Shown here: piece after piece, positions 43,002 to 52,424 of the stretch
Position numbering within the stretch: position 1 is the first letter of the stretch
Layout of the letters: each line of letters starts with the position of its first letter
Source of the DNA: Candidatus Saccharimonadota bacterium
GTDB lineage: Bacteria; Patescibacteriota; Saccharimonadia; Saccharimonadales; Saccharimonadaceae
DNA length: 64,000 bases
Assembly (NCBI GenBank): GCA_017431105.1
Contig: JAFRLS010000034.1
Coordinates: 62,001 to 126,000 of the forward strand
Direction: 5' to 3'
Notes under the pieces: model-generated
Seen by the model: only the letters and a program-made list of their open reading frames with translations
Databases searched by the model: none
Told to the model about the DNA's origin: nothing
Program-made: the position numbers and the translations under genes

Positions 43002-45211
43002 TCTTTGCCGATGAATTTGGCGCTGAGGCGCTTCATGAGGAGCTTGAGGAGCTCGAAGATGAGGATAGCGCCAAGAATAATTGAAACTGTGACGATGAGG
43101 CCATTTGTTGTGAGGAACACGAAGTCGAAAAAGTGGTGGAAAAATGGGATGAGGAAGGTGCCGGCCATGATAGCAATAATCGTGAGGAGTAGGCCACCAC
43201 GCAAAGCATTGAGTGGGCGGGAAACCCAATAGATGAGAATAAGATCAATGGTGAAGGCGATAAATACGGCGGTGGTGGTGAGCTCATAATGCGGGAAGAC
43301 GTTGAAGTGTGCCAAGCTAGAAAGCACTAACATGGCGAGGGAGATAGTAATGCCGACTGGGAAGGAGTATTCGACAATATTGGTGATAAAGCGGTTTTTG
43401 ATGCGGTCGGTGTTTTTTTCGAGAGCGAGAATAAGGCCTGGAAAGCCGATACAAGTGAAGTTGAGAAGCGACATCTCGATTGGATTAAAGGGATAACGAA
43501 GTGGAAGAATGACGAAAAGGACAGCCAGAATAGAGGCGTAGACGGTTTTGGCGAGGAAAAGGGTGGTAGAGCGCTCGAGATTATTGATAGATTGGCGGCC
43601 TTCGTCGATGATGGAGGGGACGGCGGAGAAATCGGATTTTAGAAGCACCATTTTGGCGGAACGGCGGGCAGCGTCGGAGCCGTCACCGATAGCGAGGGAG
43701 ACGTCGGCTTCTTTCATGGCGAGGATGTCGTTGACGCCATCACCGGTCATGGCGACGGTATAGCCCTGTTTTTTGAAGGCAGCGATGAGCTCCTTCTTTT
43801 CGGCGGGTTTGACGCGGGTGAAAATAGAGTAATTCTTTGCCAGGCTGGCGTAATTGTGATTCTTGGTAGTGGAAAGGTCGATACCGGTTAAATCTTTGAC
43901 GCCGACGGTGGCGGCGATGTTTTGAACCGTCTCGAGATCGTCACCGGAGATGATTTTGACGGCGATGTCGTTCTTGTAAAAATACTCAATAATCTCTTTG
44001 GCGTCTTTGCGAATTTCGTCTTCTAGGCGCACAAAGCCGAGGAGAGTTTCGTTTTTAAATACGGATAAGATGCGGTGGTTGCCCGCCAGGGATTTGGCGG
44101 TTTTGATGATTTGCTTATCTTTGGTGAGGAATTCGGTGGCGCCGAGGAGATATTCGGTGTTTTTGATCTTGATACCGGAATACTTACGCTCGGATGAGAA
44201 AGGGATAATTTCGACATTTTGCGCTGTGGGCTTAATTTTGGCACCTAGAACGAATTTTTGGTGCAAAGCCCTACTGGTAGCGTTATCAGCCGGAAGATGG
44301 CTCAGAATAAGCTCTAGCGTGTTAATAAGGGCATCTTCGGACTGGCCTTCAGCTGGAATGACGTCTTTAACTTGCATGTTGCCAGTAGTTAGGGTGCCGG
44401 TTTTGTCTAGACAAATACAATCGACGCGGGCGAGGGTTTCAATAGAATAGAGGTCCTGGACAAGAACCTTTTTCTTGCTAAGACGTACGGTGGCAAGGGC
44501 GAGAACAGAGGAGGTTAAGAGGATGAGACCTTCGGGGATCATGTTGATGAGAGCGGCGACGGTGCTGGTGACGGCATCGGCGGTGTTGGTTTCGGTGCGG
44601 AAGCGAGCCCAGAGTAAAAGTGCGCCGATTGGGATGAGGGTGTAGGAGATGTACTTAACAATATTGTTCATGAGTTTGAAAAGTTTGGAATCGGCAGTTT
44701 TGATGGCGTGGGCGGAATCTTCGAGCTTATTTACGAAATTGTCCGCACCAATGTTTTTTACAACGGCTTTGGCGGTACCGGCAACCACGAAACTCCCAGA
44801 GATGAGTTGGTCACCCTGGTGCTTGGTGATATTGTCTTGTTCACCGGTGATGAAAGCCTCGTTGACCTCTATAGTTCCCTCTTTGACGATGCTGTCGTAC
44901 AGAATTTGGTCGCCGAGACTTAAAACTAGAATGTCGCCCTTTACGACTTGCTCTGGCCTAATTTGATAGGAACGGCCATCTCTTAAAACGGTAGGATTTT
45001 GCTCGGAGAGAAGGCGCATTTGGTCAACGATTTTTTTGGCACGAAGTTCATTGACGATGCTGATTAGGGTATTAAAAATGGCGACAAAAACAAAAAGGAG
45101 GTTTTTGTAACTCCCAACAGAGATGATCATAAGGGCGAGGATGAGGTTGACGAGATTGAAAAGGGTGAAGACGTTTTTAGTAATGATGTGGAGAACGGAG
45201 TTTTTCTTCAT
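42998..45211 (-). CDS. P-type cation-transporting ATPase (CtpE-like)
   Basis: 737 aa. Actuator TGEQDN (variant of TGES), the phosphorylated Asp in CLDKTGTLTTGN, the hinge MTGDGVNDILAMKEADV, and TM4 PEGL (NMIPEGLILLTSSV) are present. The set resembles calcium-type CtpE ATPases rather than heavy-metal pumps, which have CPC and N-terminal metal domains. It overlaps the convergent tsaD by 4 nt and starts 2 nt after the FemX-like gene. Confidence 0.9.
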   Translation of the reverse strand: MKKNSVLHIITKNVFTLFNLVNLILALMIISVGSYKNLLFVFVAIFNTLISIVNELRAKKIVDQMRLLSEQNPTVLRDGRSYQIRPEQVVKGDILVLSLGDQILYDSIVKEGTIEVNEAFITGEQDNITKHQGDQLISGSFVVAGTAKAVVKNIGADNFVNKLEDSAHAIKTADSKLFKLMNNIVKYISYTLIPIGALLLWARFRTETNTADAVTSTVAALINMIPEGLILLTSSVLALATVRLSKKKVLVQDLYSIETLARVDCICLDKTGTLTTGNMQVKDVIPAEGQSEDALINTLELILSHLPADNATSRALHQKFVLGAKIKPTAQNVEIIPFSSERKYSGIKIKNTEYLLGATEFLTKDKQIIKTAKSLAGNHRILSVFKNETLLGFVRLEDEIRKDAKEIIEYFYKNDIAVKIISGDDLETVQNIAATVGVKDLTGIDLSTTKNHNYASLAKNYSIFTRVKPAEKKELIAAFKKQGYTVAMTGDGVNDILAMKEADVSLAIGDGSDAARRSAKMVLLKSDFSAVPSIIDEGRQSINNLERSTTLFLAKTVYASILAVLFVILPLRYPFNPIEMSLLNFTCIGFPGLILALEKNTDRIKNRFITNIVEYSFPVGITISLAMLVLSSLAHFNVFPHYELTTTAVFIAFTIDLILIYWVSRPLNALRGGLLLTIIAIMAGTFLIPFFHHFFDFVFLTTNGLIVTVSIILGAILIFELLKLLMKRLSAKFIGKD

Positions 45212-45213
45212 GA

Positions 45214-46293
45214 TTAATGTTTAATTTTGGATTTAAGATTGGAGAGCGTGCGGTGGAGATAGTAAATTGGAGAGACAGGGAGCTCATACGAGCCGATTAA
45301 TTCGATAACTTGGCCACCAAAGCCTTTCTTGAACTCGTAAATGCCGTAATCTTTGCTGGAAGGGTCAGGGAGGCCGTTGATGCCGTAGAAATTATACCTT
45401 GAGAAGCCGTGTTCGGCGGCGTATTTAATCATGTGCCACTGGATGAGATATTGAGCGTTGTAATCGCGCATGTATTTTTGGTCTGATCCAGAGAAAAGAT
45501 AGATAATTTCGGAACCATAGAGCATAAACATGGCAGCACTAAGTGGCGTCGTGGTTTTTTCACCTTCGATTTTGGCTTCAGCGAGGATAAACTTGACTTC
45601 GCCTTTTGGTTCAAAGAGATCGTACATCTGTTCGTAATAGCTGAGAGGGCGATCGGTAAAATGGCGACGTTCAGAGGTGGACTTGGTAATTTGTTTGAGT
45701 TTATTTAACTCTTCCCTTTTAAGTTCACGCACTTTGACACCCATTTTTTCGGCTTTGCGAACGTGATTTCTGGTGTTGCGCTTAAAATCTGCCAGTAATT
45801 GTTCTGATGTACGGCCATTAATATCCATGGCAAAAAGATATTTGGGTTGGTCGGAAGTTTTGACGGATTTAAAACCGAAATTTTGAAGATTATGGACGGC
45901 TTTTTGGTGATGAAAACCGTTTGCTACCGGCTGGCCGTCACGGTCGCGTTCGATGAGTTCATAATAGGGGTCGATATGGAAAACGTAGCCATTGTGGGAT
46001 TTGAGGTAATTCTTGAGGTTTTTGAGGAAAAAATTAGTGAGTTTGGTGTCTTCGAGGTCAAGCAGAGGGCCACCAGGGGCGTAAAAAACAGATTTACCGA
46101 GAAAATTGGGTTTAGCGACGGCCATAGTGGCGGCGATAAGCCGGTTCTCTTTGTCTTTAACGCCGAAATAATAGGGAGTCCAGCCGTCTTTGGCACGGAG
46201 AGTGGCGATTTCTGGGGTTTGCATGAAAGATTTATAGGGGCTGGTGGCAGCAAAAGTAGTAAATTCGTCTGGGCTAATAACTTCAAACTTCAT
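45214..46293 (-). CDS. FemX/FemAB-family aminoacyltransferase 1
   Basis: 359 aa. Two GNAT-like lobes with the family hallmarks: SPYKSFMQTPEIATLRAKDGW, RKAEKMGVKV in the first lobe, and the C-terminal YNFYGINGLPDPSSKDYGIYEFKKGFGGQ (split here by commentary). Such enzymes use aminoacyl-tRNA to build peptidoglycan cross-bridges at the membrane. TGCTATAAT hexamer at 46300-46305 is 6 nt before the ATG. It is adjacent to a second FemX-like gene. Confidence 0.87.
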   Translation of the reverse strand: MKFEVISPDEFTTFAATSPYKSFMQTPEIATLRAKDGWTPYYFGVKDKENRLIAATMAVAKPNFLGKSVFYAPGGPLLDLEDTKLTNFFLKNLKNYLKSHNGYVFHIDPYYELIERDRDGQPVANGFHHQKAVHNLQNFGFKSVKTSDQPKYLFAMDINGRTSEQLLADFKRNTRNHVRKAEKMGVKVRELKREELNKLKQITKSTSERRHFTDRPLSYYEQMYDLFEPKGEVKFILAEAKIEGEKTTTPLSAAMFMLYGSEIIYLFSGSDQKYMRDYNAQYLIQWHMIKYAAEHGFSRYNFYGINGLPDPSSKDYGIYEFKKGFGGQVIELIGSYELPVSPIYYLHRTLSNLKSKIKH

Positions 46294-46321
46294 ACGCTAA
46301 TTATAGCATAGTGAACTGGGT

Positions 46322-47269
46322 TTAATGCAAAAGGCGATTAACAGAGCGGAAAATTTTGTAAAGTCGATATTTGAATGAGTTTAAAACGAGGTCGTAAGTG
46401 CCGGCGTAATGGAGGGCGGAGCCACCGAAGGATTTTTTGAATTCGGTGAAGCCATACCAGGGGTGATTTTTGGAAGCGCCGTCTGGAGCGATACCCCAGA
46501 AGTCAAAGGTTTTAAGGCCTTTAGCTTTAGCATCAAAAATGGCGGTGGTGAGTAAAGCTACGGTAGCGGGGAGACGTTTGTAATCGCCATCAGCGGCGGA
46601 TTGCATGTAATAACGAGTGCCTTGATAATCGAAAAAGAGGCTGGCTGCGAGAATTTGGCCGGTGGCGGGGAGATTCTCATCTGTAGTTGGTTCTTTGGGT
46701 TGATATTTGACCAGATAAAGCATGGCAAAAGGCTGCATAAGCTCGGTTTTAAGATAATTTTCGCTGAAAGCGTTAAGTTTTTTGGTGCGGTAGATCTTAT
46801 TTTGCAAATCTACTAAGTGTTTAATTTCATCGGTATCTTTGGTGGATTCTACTACTAGACCTTTTTTAGCATAGTTGTTGTAACGAGTGCGGGTGCCTTG
46901 GGAAAAATTAGAAATAATCGTGGCTTGATCCTGCGTAAGATCGAGCACCCAGGTATCTTTAGGGTCTAAATCCTTAGTTTTGACGGAATTTTTTGGCAGA
47001 TAAGAGGTAGCTTTGGGGTCTTGAGGTTCAATACGAATAAAAATTGCTTTGTTTTGCTTTGCGATAGTCTGGATAGAAGTTAGAGCGTGCTTAAAACCGG
47101 TTTTGTCTTGAAATACTGGACCATAAGGGAGATAGAGGTAGTTCCCCACTGGAGTTTTCTTTAAAATGGCTAGATATTGGTAATCTGTCCCCTGCTCAAA
47201 AAAACTGGTTTCTTTTAAATCATTCTGGAGTTTTTGCCAGCTTTTAGATTGGGTAATTGGAATATTCAT
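46322..47269 (-). CDS. FemX/FemAB-family aminoacyltransferase 2
   Basis: 315 aa from ATG 47269 (MNIPITQSKSWQ), 7 nt below TATAAT at 47277-47282. It shares the fold and the C-terminal FWGIAPDGASKNHPWYGFTE motif with copy 1 but is well diverged. SQGTRTRYNNYAKKGLVV is the GNAT-lobe motif. It may add a second bridge residue. The two genes are separated by 28 nt and each has its own -10. Confidence 0.87.
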   Translation of the reverse strand: MNIPITQSKSWQKLQNDLKETSFFEQGTDYQYLAILKKTPVGNYLYLPYGPVFQDKTGFKHALTSIQTIAKQNKAIFIRIEPQDPKATSYLPKNSVKTKDLDPKDTWVLDLTQDQATIISNFSQGTRTRYNNYAKKGLVVESTKDTDEIKHLVDLQNKIYRTKKLNAFSENYLKTELMQPFAMLYLVKYQPKEPTTDENLPATGQILAASLFFDYQGTRYYMQSAADGDYKRLPATVALLTTAIFDAKAKGLKTFDFWGIAPDGASKNHPWYGFTEFKKSFGGSALHYAGTYDLVLNSFKYRLYKIFRSVNRLLH

Positions 47270-47314
47270 AAAAACAATTATAGCACAAAAAGCTTTTTTC
47301 CCTTTTAAACACAT

Positions 47315-47589
47315 GCTTTTTATTGACGGCTTATGCTTTTTATTTCATAAAAGCAATAGCATAATGCCCGGCTAATGTTTTAGTCGGTTGCTAATTCTCC
47401 CAACTGCATGTGAGCAACAGTTGTTGTCTTGATTTTAGCGCAAGCGGTTTTGCTTGTCAAGCTGGGTTGCTAAGTGATACGGTTGCTAGACATAAGGGAA
47501 TTAGTTTAATTTCGGTTATGCTTTGTGTGGAAAAGGTAGGGGAATTGCTGTGTAAAAATTTTGCTGCTAAGTTATGCTAAAATGAGTTT
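47315..47589. other. Non-coding stretch with several hairpins
   Basis: 275 nt with no gene seen. It contains GTTGCTAATTCTCCCAAC-like segments, a GCAAGCGGTTTTGCTTG hairpin, repeated GGTTGCTA (47465, 47481) and a -10 TAAAAT for the next gene. A small RNA is possible; I see no known family. Confidence 0.4.
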
Positions 47590-47796
47590 ATGGCTTATAT
47601 AAGAAAATTTAAGACGAGCTCGGGGGCGACTGGGGTACAAGTGTGCTACAAAGAACAGGGAAAGGTGGTGCGCACAGTACACGTGGGGTCGGCTTCGTCT
47701 GAAACAGGGGTGGAAAAACTTGTGAAAAAAGCGCGGGGGATTATGGATGAGGGGAAGAACCCGCTGTTTAATTTGGATCGATTTAATAAAAAATAG
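47590..47796 (+). CDS. Stand-alone IS1634-type transposase N-terminal domain
   Basis: 68 aa. AYIRKFKTSSGATGVQVCYK and VRTVHVGSASSETGVEKLVKKA match the first ~60 residues of IS1634/IS1549 transposases (AYIRKxKTASGATAVQIVxK, HIGSAH). No DDE domain follows in any frame; a terminator comes at once. TGCTAAAAT is 6 nt before the ATG, so it is likely expressed. It is either a remnant or a domesticated DNA-binding protein. Confidence 0.75.
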   Translation: MAYIRKFKTSSGATGVQVCYKEQGKVVRTVHVGSASSETGVEKLVKKARGIMDEGKNPLFNLDRFNKK

Positions 47797-47804
47797 CTAT
47801 CTTG

Positions 47805-47832
47805 AAAAATAGCCCCGAGGGGGGCTATTTTT
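47805..47832. terminator. Bidirectional terminator (47.6 kb gene / valS)
   Basis: AAATAGCCCC/GGGGCTATTT stem flanked by A- and T-runs, between convergent genes. Confidence 0.92.
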
Positions 47833-47845
47833 GTTTCTAATCTAT

Positions 47846-50536
47846 TTAGATCAGCTCTAGCTGGTTTTTGAGGCGAGAGATAAGCTGTTCTTTCTCTTTG
47901 ATTGCATCTCTAGTCTCTTTGACGAGATGCTCTGGGGCGCGTTCGACGTAGTTTGGGTTCATCATGCGGGCGTTGAGGGCGTCTAGATCGCGACCAACAG
48001 AGAGGATGCGCTCCATCAGGGCATCTTTATATTCTTTAACCACTTCTTCTGGCACGTCTAGATAGAGTTCGTGATTAGCGAGGGCAATACGGAGGCCCCT
48101 CGGAGCGCCACCTAGAGGATTAATTTCTGGTACTCTGGTAAGAATCTTGACAAGTAGGGCATTATCGGCCACTAGGCTATCGTTATCATACATGAGGCCA
48201 TACTTTTTCGCGTTATTGGTGCCTGGGAGGGCCTGTAAGGTACTTCTAATCTCAGATACGATAGTTCTTATGTTTTCAAAGTTCTCGGCGCTTATCGGGT
48301 CGTATTTGAGCTCGTCTGGCCAGTTTTGGGTGATAATAAAACCGCTGGTCCAAGAAAGATTTTGCCAGATTGCCTCGGTAACAAATGGGGCAAAAGGATG
48401 GAGAGCAATTAGTAGAGTCTCAAGAGTCTTTTTTAAGAGGGATGTGTTTTTGTAGATTTTTTGTGATTCGAGGAACCAATCGGCGTATTTGTCCCAGATA
48501 GTACTATAAAGAACTTCGACGGCTTCGGCAAAACGATAGGTTTTCATGTCTTCCTCGACCTGTTTTAAGCAATTGTTGATTTCGCGGCAAACCCAGTCTT
48601 CACCCATATTCAAAGTAGTGTAGGGCTCTATTCTAGAGCCCTCGTCCACAATGGATTGGATGAAGCGAGAGATGTTCCAGAGTTTGTTGCAGAGGTTGCG
48701 GCCAGAGACGACGGAATTTTCAGAGAAGGCTTGGTTCATACCGGCAGAACGACCTCTTAAAATACCAAGACGGAAAGCGTCAGAGCCATATTGGGCAACA
48801 AGGTCCATTGGGTTAATGACGTTGCCTTTAGATTTAGACATCTTCTTGCCATGGGCATCGAGTACAAGACCGTGGAGATAGACTTCTTTAAAGGGAACTT
48901 CGCCGGTAACATAAAGGCCCATCATAATCATGCGGGCAACCCAGGCGAAGAGAATATCGGCGCCGGTTTCCATGACATTAAGCGGGTAATATGGACTGTG
49001 ATTTTCTTCGGACCAATCCGTGCAAACGATCGGCCAGTGTGAGCTAGAAAACCAGGTGTCGAAGGTGTCTTCATCGCGGACGTATTTGACGCCAGCTTTT
49101 TCAATCTCTTTCAAATTGGTACGGCGGTCAAAAATCCAATCCGGCTCGTCGGTGGCAGAATCGTCAATTTTTCTAAACATTGGGATGGCAATACCCCAAG
49201 GAATTTGGCGGGAAATATTCCAGTCTTTGAGATTTTTAAGGTAATCAATGAGAATTTTTTGCTTATTTTCAGGGTAGAATTTAATTTCGTTGTTTTCGAG
49301 GTGTTTGATGGCGGTAGCGGCGAGTTTCTCGACATCGATAAACCACTGCTCTTTAAGCATTGGCTCGATAACGGTGCCACATTTGTAGCAATGAGCAACG
49401 GCATGATCAATGGTTTTTTCGCCTTTTAAGAGACCGATGGCGTTGAGATCTTTTAAGACCTGTTTACGACATTCAGTAGTGGCGAGACCATCGTATTTCT
49501 CAGGGACATTAATCATGCGGCCATCTTCGGAAATGACCTGAATACGGGGGAGATTGTGGCGTTTACCAACTTCGAAATCGTCGAAATCATGCGCTGGGGT
49601 AATTTTGACGGCACCGGTACCATACTCTGGGTCGGCATGCTCGTCGGCGATGACCGGAATTTCGCGGTCGGTAAGAGGTAGGTGGACGGTTTTGCCGATT
49701 AAATCTTTGTAACGCTCATCATCTGGGTTGACGGCGACAGCGACGTCACCAAAGAGAGTCTCGGGGCGAGTGGTAGAAACAATAAGAGAAGCTACGGAAT
49801 CCTCTTCCGAGGACCGTAAGTTTGGGCGAGCGCCCTTGGGCGTGTCCGAGGAAGACGGATCCGTAGCTTCTTCTGATAATTTATACTCAATCTCCCAGAG
49901 AGTACCTTTTTCGTCCTGGTGTTCAACTTCGATGTCGGCAAAGGCGGTTTGGTGCTTTGGGCAGAAGTTGACGAGCTTTTCGTCTCTATAAATGAGGCCG
50001 TCGTTCCACATTTTTTCGAAAGTAGTGTAGACACGGTCGACAACGTTTTCGTCGAGGGTGAAAGTGAGGTCATCCCAAGAGCAGGAAGCGCCGAGAGCGC
50101 GGAGCTGAAGCTCCATGTTGCCTCTCTGTTCGGCGACGAAATCCCAAACGCGAGCATAAAGCTCGTCGCGAGAGTATTCAAAACGGGTGTGGCCTTGTTT
50201 TTCTAGATTACGTTCATAAACCACCCAAGTTTCAAAACCGGCATGATCGGCGCCAGGGATATACCAGGAGCTGAGGCCTTTTAAGCGATAATAACGAATG
50301 AGGGAATCTTCGGTAGCAATAGTGAGGCCATGGCCAATATGGAGATTACCGTTGGCGTTCGGCGGTGGCATGACTATTGAATAAGTGTTGTAACCAGTGA
50401 TACGGTCGTCGTATCCATCGCTGTCATTGTCGACGGGGACAGTAGGGATGGTTGGTTTAAAGACACCCGAAGCCTCCCAAGCGGCGTAAACGTCGGATTC
50501 AAATTGATTAGGTTCGTAGCTACTCGAAAATTTCAT
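47846..50536 (-). CDS. valS: Valyl-tRNA synthetase with an in-frame insertion
   Basis: 896 aa class I synthetase. HIGH box NLHIGHGLTIATED, the editing domain (IVSTTRPETLFGD), KMSKS loop KKMSKSKGNVINP, and the C-terminal coiled coil with QLISRLKNQLEL are intact. Between EIEYKLSEEA and LIVSTTRPET it carries SSSDTPKGARPNLRSSEEDS, the product of palindromic element 6, next to the editing domain. TGGTATTAT is 6 nt before the ATG. Confidence 0.97.
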   Translation of the reverse strand: MKFSSSYEPNQFESDVYAAWEASGVFKPTIPTVPVDNDSDGYDDRITGYNTYSIVMPPPNANGNLHIGHGLTIATEDSLIRYYRLKGLSSWYIPGADHAGFETWVVYERNLEKQGHTRFEYSRDELYARVWDFVAEQRGNMELQLRALGASCSWDDLTFTLDENVVDRVYTTFEKMWNDGLIYRDEKLVNFCPKHQTAFADIEVEHQDEKGTLWEIEYKLSEEATDPSSSDTPKGARPNLRSSEEDSVASLIVSTTRPETLFGDVAVAVNPDDERYKDLIGKTVHLPLTDREIPVIADEHADPEYGTGAVKITPAHDFDDFEVGKRHNLPRIQVISEDGRMINVPEKYDGLATTECRKQVLKDLNAIGLLKGEKTIDHAVAHCYKCGTVIEPMLKEQWFIDVEKLAATAIKHLENNEIKFYPENKQKILIDYLKNLKDWNISRQIPWGIAIPMFRKIDDSATDEPDWIFDRRTNLKEIEKAGVKYVRDEDTFDTWFSSSHWPIVCTDWSEENHSPYYPLNVMETGADILFAWVARMIMMGLYVTGEVPFKEVYLHGLVLDAHGKKMSKSKGNVINPMDLVAQYGSDAFRLGILRGRSAGMNQAFSENSVVSGRNLCNKLWNISRFIQSIVDEGSRIEPYTTLNMGEDWVCREINNCLKQVEEDMKTYRFAEAVEVLYSTIWDKYADWFLESQKIYKNTSLLKKTLETLLIALHPFAPFVTEAIWQNLSWTSGFIITQNWPDELKYDPISAENFENIRTIVSEIRSTLQALPGTNNAKKYGLMYDNDSLVADNALLVKILTRVPEINPLGGAPRGLRIALANHELYLDVPEEVVKEYKDALMERILSVGRDLDALNARMMNPNYVERAPEHLVKETRDAIKEKEQLISRLKNQLELI
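49787..49871. repeat. Palindromic element 6, in frame inside valS
   Basis: Arms AGAAGCTACGGAATCCTCTT (49787 on) and the complement of the end at 49871. The core is the family core on the opposite strand (GGACCGTAAGTTTGGGCGAG, GGGCGTGTCCGAG), so it is inverted relative to element 3 with respect to the coding strand. Confidence 0.92.
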
Positions 50537-50600
50537 GGCTTTATAATACCATAAAATAGCCAGAGAAAAAAGAACTCTTGCTTTTTTCAGTAAAATGTGC

Positions 50601-50606
50601 TATAAT
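50601..50606 (+). promoter_or_regulatory. Promoter of the gene at 50661
   Basis: TGCTATAAT extended -10; the leader holds a TTTGGG/CCCAAA hairpin (50620-50638) and SD GAGGTGATAAG. Confidence 0.7.
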
Positions 50607-50660
50607 AGAAGGACAATATGTTTGGGCTTCGTCCCAAAAGTTCATTAACGAGGTGATAAG

Positions 50661-50903
50661 ATGGCAAAAGAAAGATATCCATCCGTTGAAGCAAATGGAC
50701 ACGAAGGCGCCGAACGCATCGCGAATATGTATCGCCCGGGCGGCGAATATTACAAACCCGGTATGACCGTGACAATAGAGCACGGTGAGATACCCCAATG
50801 GGGGTCGGCGATACCGACTTCGTCTACTTTCGGCAAAACTGAAAAGGGATATACGATCGTCGTAGACGACCATCGCCCAGCATACAAATCAATTTTCGAA
50901 TAA
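50661..50903 (+). CDS. Small acidic/basic protein of unknown function
   Basis: 80 aa, no signal peptide, membrane segment or Cys. Composition is polar with several Gly/Pro turns (RPGGEYYKPGMT). A good SD, its own promoter and its own terminator show it is a real gene. I do not recognise a family. Its neighbour at 51045 has the same layout. Confidence 0.65.
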   Translation: MAKERYPSVEANGHEGAERIANMYRPGGEYYKPGMTVTIEHGEIPQWGSAIPTSSTFGKTEKGYTIVVDDHRPAYKSIFE

Positions 50904-50940
50904 GTTCCATTTCCTACCTTCTTTCTCTACCCTTGCTCCT

Positions 50941-50966
50941 GGCCCCACAAACGGTGGGGCCTTTTT
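50941..50966 (+). terminator. Terminator of the gene at 50661
   Basis: GGCCCCAC/GTGGGGCC stem with a T-run. Confidence 0.88.
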
Positions 50967-51044
50967 CTTGGTATAGTCTTTTCTTTTTGTAAATAATATG
51001 TTATAATATATTAGATCTGTAAAAATCCTTAGGAGGTAAATCGA

Positions 51045-51311
51045 ATGGATAGCGTCATCAGATCGTACCAAAGAGAAGACCCTGTGGAGCTAGATGAAGT
51101 GCTGGCAAAAGCGAAAGAGCTGGCAGCATGTTACCAAGTGTTGTCGATTGAACACAATATGATATCGGTGGACGTACGCGATCCGAAAACTGGATGGTGG
51201 ATAACTAAATCGGTACCCGGATATCAAATTGTGGTCGACACTACTGGTAAAGCTACTGGCAAATTTCCTCAAGTCAGAGATATTCTGGCGTTATGCGGAA
51301 AACACGGCTGA
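51045..51311 (+). CDS. Small protein of unknown function
   Basis: 88 aa. SD AGGAGGT at 51031-51037 and TATAAT at 51002-51007 precede it. N-terminal helix (VELDEVLAKAKELAACYQVL), then beta strands (MISVDVRDPKTGWWITKSV) suggest a compact cytoplasmic domain. Two Cys are widely spaced. No family recognised. A terminator follows at 51351. Confidence 0.7.
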   Translation: MDSVIRSYQREDPVELDEVLAKAKELAACYQVLSIEHNMISVDVRDPKTGWWITKSVPGYQIVVDTTGKATGKFPQVRDILALCGKHG

Positions 51312-51350
51312 TATACCAGCTTCAATTAACTTACGGGTTTCTTCGCCCCC

Positions 51351-51376
51351 GCCCCGCTGATGCGGGGCATTTTATT
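51351..51376 (+). terminator. Terminator of the gene at 51045
   Basis: GCCCCGC/GCGGGGC stem with ATTTTATT. Confidence 0.85.
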
Positions 51377-51749
51377 TGTATTCAAGTTTGGTACGAATTT
51401 CTTCAAATTCTTCTGGGGTGAGTTGAACCTCGCGGCCATAATGCCAAGTCTCGTCAAAAGGCTCAAGATGAACATGAGCGTGAGGGACGTCGGTACCAAC
51501 AACTTTCCAGAGGGTACGGACACCAAGAACTTGCTCCATATGTTTGGAAAGTTTTTTTACCGTGTCCATCAGGGCTTTGTAGTCTTCGTCTTCTAAGTCG
51601 TAGATTTTGTCGACTTCTTTTTTGGGGACAACCAGGGTGTGACCTTTAGTTTCAGGGTGGATATCTAAAAAGGCGAGAGTTTTGTCGTCTTCGTAGATTT
51701 TATAACAGGGGATTTCGCCATTGATGATTTTAGTAAATACGCTAGACAT
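51372..51749 (-). CDS. HIT-family nucleotide hydrolase
   Basis: 125 aa. SSVFTKIINGEIPCYKIYED and AFLDIHPETKGHTLVVPKKE are diagnostic; the catalytic triad is HAHVHLEP near the C-terminus. HIT proteins hydrolyse nucleotide phosphoramidates and similar nucleotide substrates. It overlaps the PAP2 gene by 8 nt. Confidence 0.95.
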   Translation of the reverse strand: MSSVFTKIINGEIPCYKIYEDDKTLAFLDIHPETKGHTLVVPKKEVDKIYDLEDEDYKALMDTVKKLSKHMEQVLGVRTLWKVVGTDVPHAHVHLEPFDETWHYGREVQLTPEEFEEIRTKLEYK

Positions 51750-52218
51750 GTTTTTCCTTTTTGATTAAACAATAGATGACAGTGAAAATTACAGCGAAGG
51801 CGAGGCCGCCGATGACGTCGGAAATCCAGTGCATATCCGAGAGGACGCGACCGGTGGCGGTGATACTAATAAGAGCGAGCATGACAACATCTAACAGGGC
51901 GCAGAGCGCCTTGCTTTTGATGTATTTTGGCAGAACATTCATAGCAAGAAAGAAAATCGTGGTGACTACCATGACGTGAGTAGAAGGGAAGCTAGGTTCA
52001 CCAGAGCCATTAGGGCGGGTGTTGAGAATGAAGAATTTGTCGAAAATTACATAAGTAATAGCCATTAAAATTAGGGGGGGCATCATAGCAAGAAGGGCAC
52101 GATCTACTTTTTTAAGAGATTTACGGCGAATCCATTGATAGAGGCCCAGAAGAGTGAATACACATAAAACCGCGATTGCGGCAATGAGGATGATGTCGGT
52201 GGCTTTGTCCCATTGCAT
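51742..52218 (-). CDS. PAP2-family membrane phosphatase
   Basis: 158 aa with about five transmembrane helices. PSFPSTHVMVVTTIFF (C2, SxxH-type His) and GRVLSDMHWISDVIGG (C3) are the PAP2 motifs; the C1 Lys/Arg motif is weak (FILNTRPNGSG). It could be an undecaprenyl-pyrophosphate or lipid phosphatase. TATAAT at 52225-52230 is 6 nt before the ATG. Confidence 0.85.
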   Translation of the reverse strand: MQWDKATDIILIAAIAVLCVFTLLGLYQWIRRKSLKKVDRALLAMMPPLILMAITYVIFDKFFILNTRPNGSGEPSFPSTHVMVVTTIFFLAMNVLPKYIKSKALCALLDVVMLALISITATGRVLSDMHWISDVIGGLAFAVIFTVIYCLIKKEKHV

Positions 52219-52424
52219 AGTTTTATTATAACAAAAAAAGACTTGGTAGTCTTCTTTTTGTTTTAATGGTACACCCTAGTGAAAAAGGTAGCAACTATGC
52301 TTAAGGAAGACTTGATAAGCGGAAATTGCCCATCGTATCTGTTTTTCTCGTTAAGGCATCAAAATAAAATTGCATAACGCCTATAATGAAAGAGTTGTGT
52401 TTACAAAACCCTAAGAGCATATTG

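Noticed and set aside
42997-43230. Opposite-strand reading frames within the P-type ATPase and other genes
   Set aside because: They lack start signals and conserved motifs and are shadows of the annotated genes.
48100-48125. Short palindrome near the valS 3' end as an eighth element
   Set aside because: It is about 20 nt, lacks the core motifs and does not interrupt the conserved reading.
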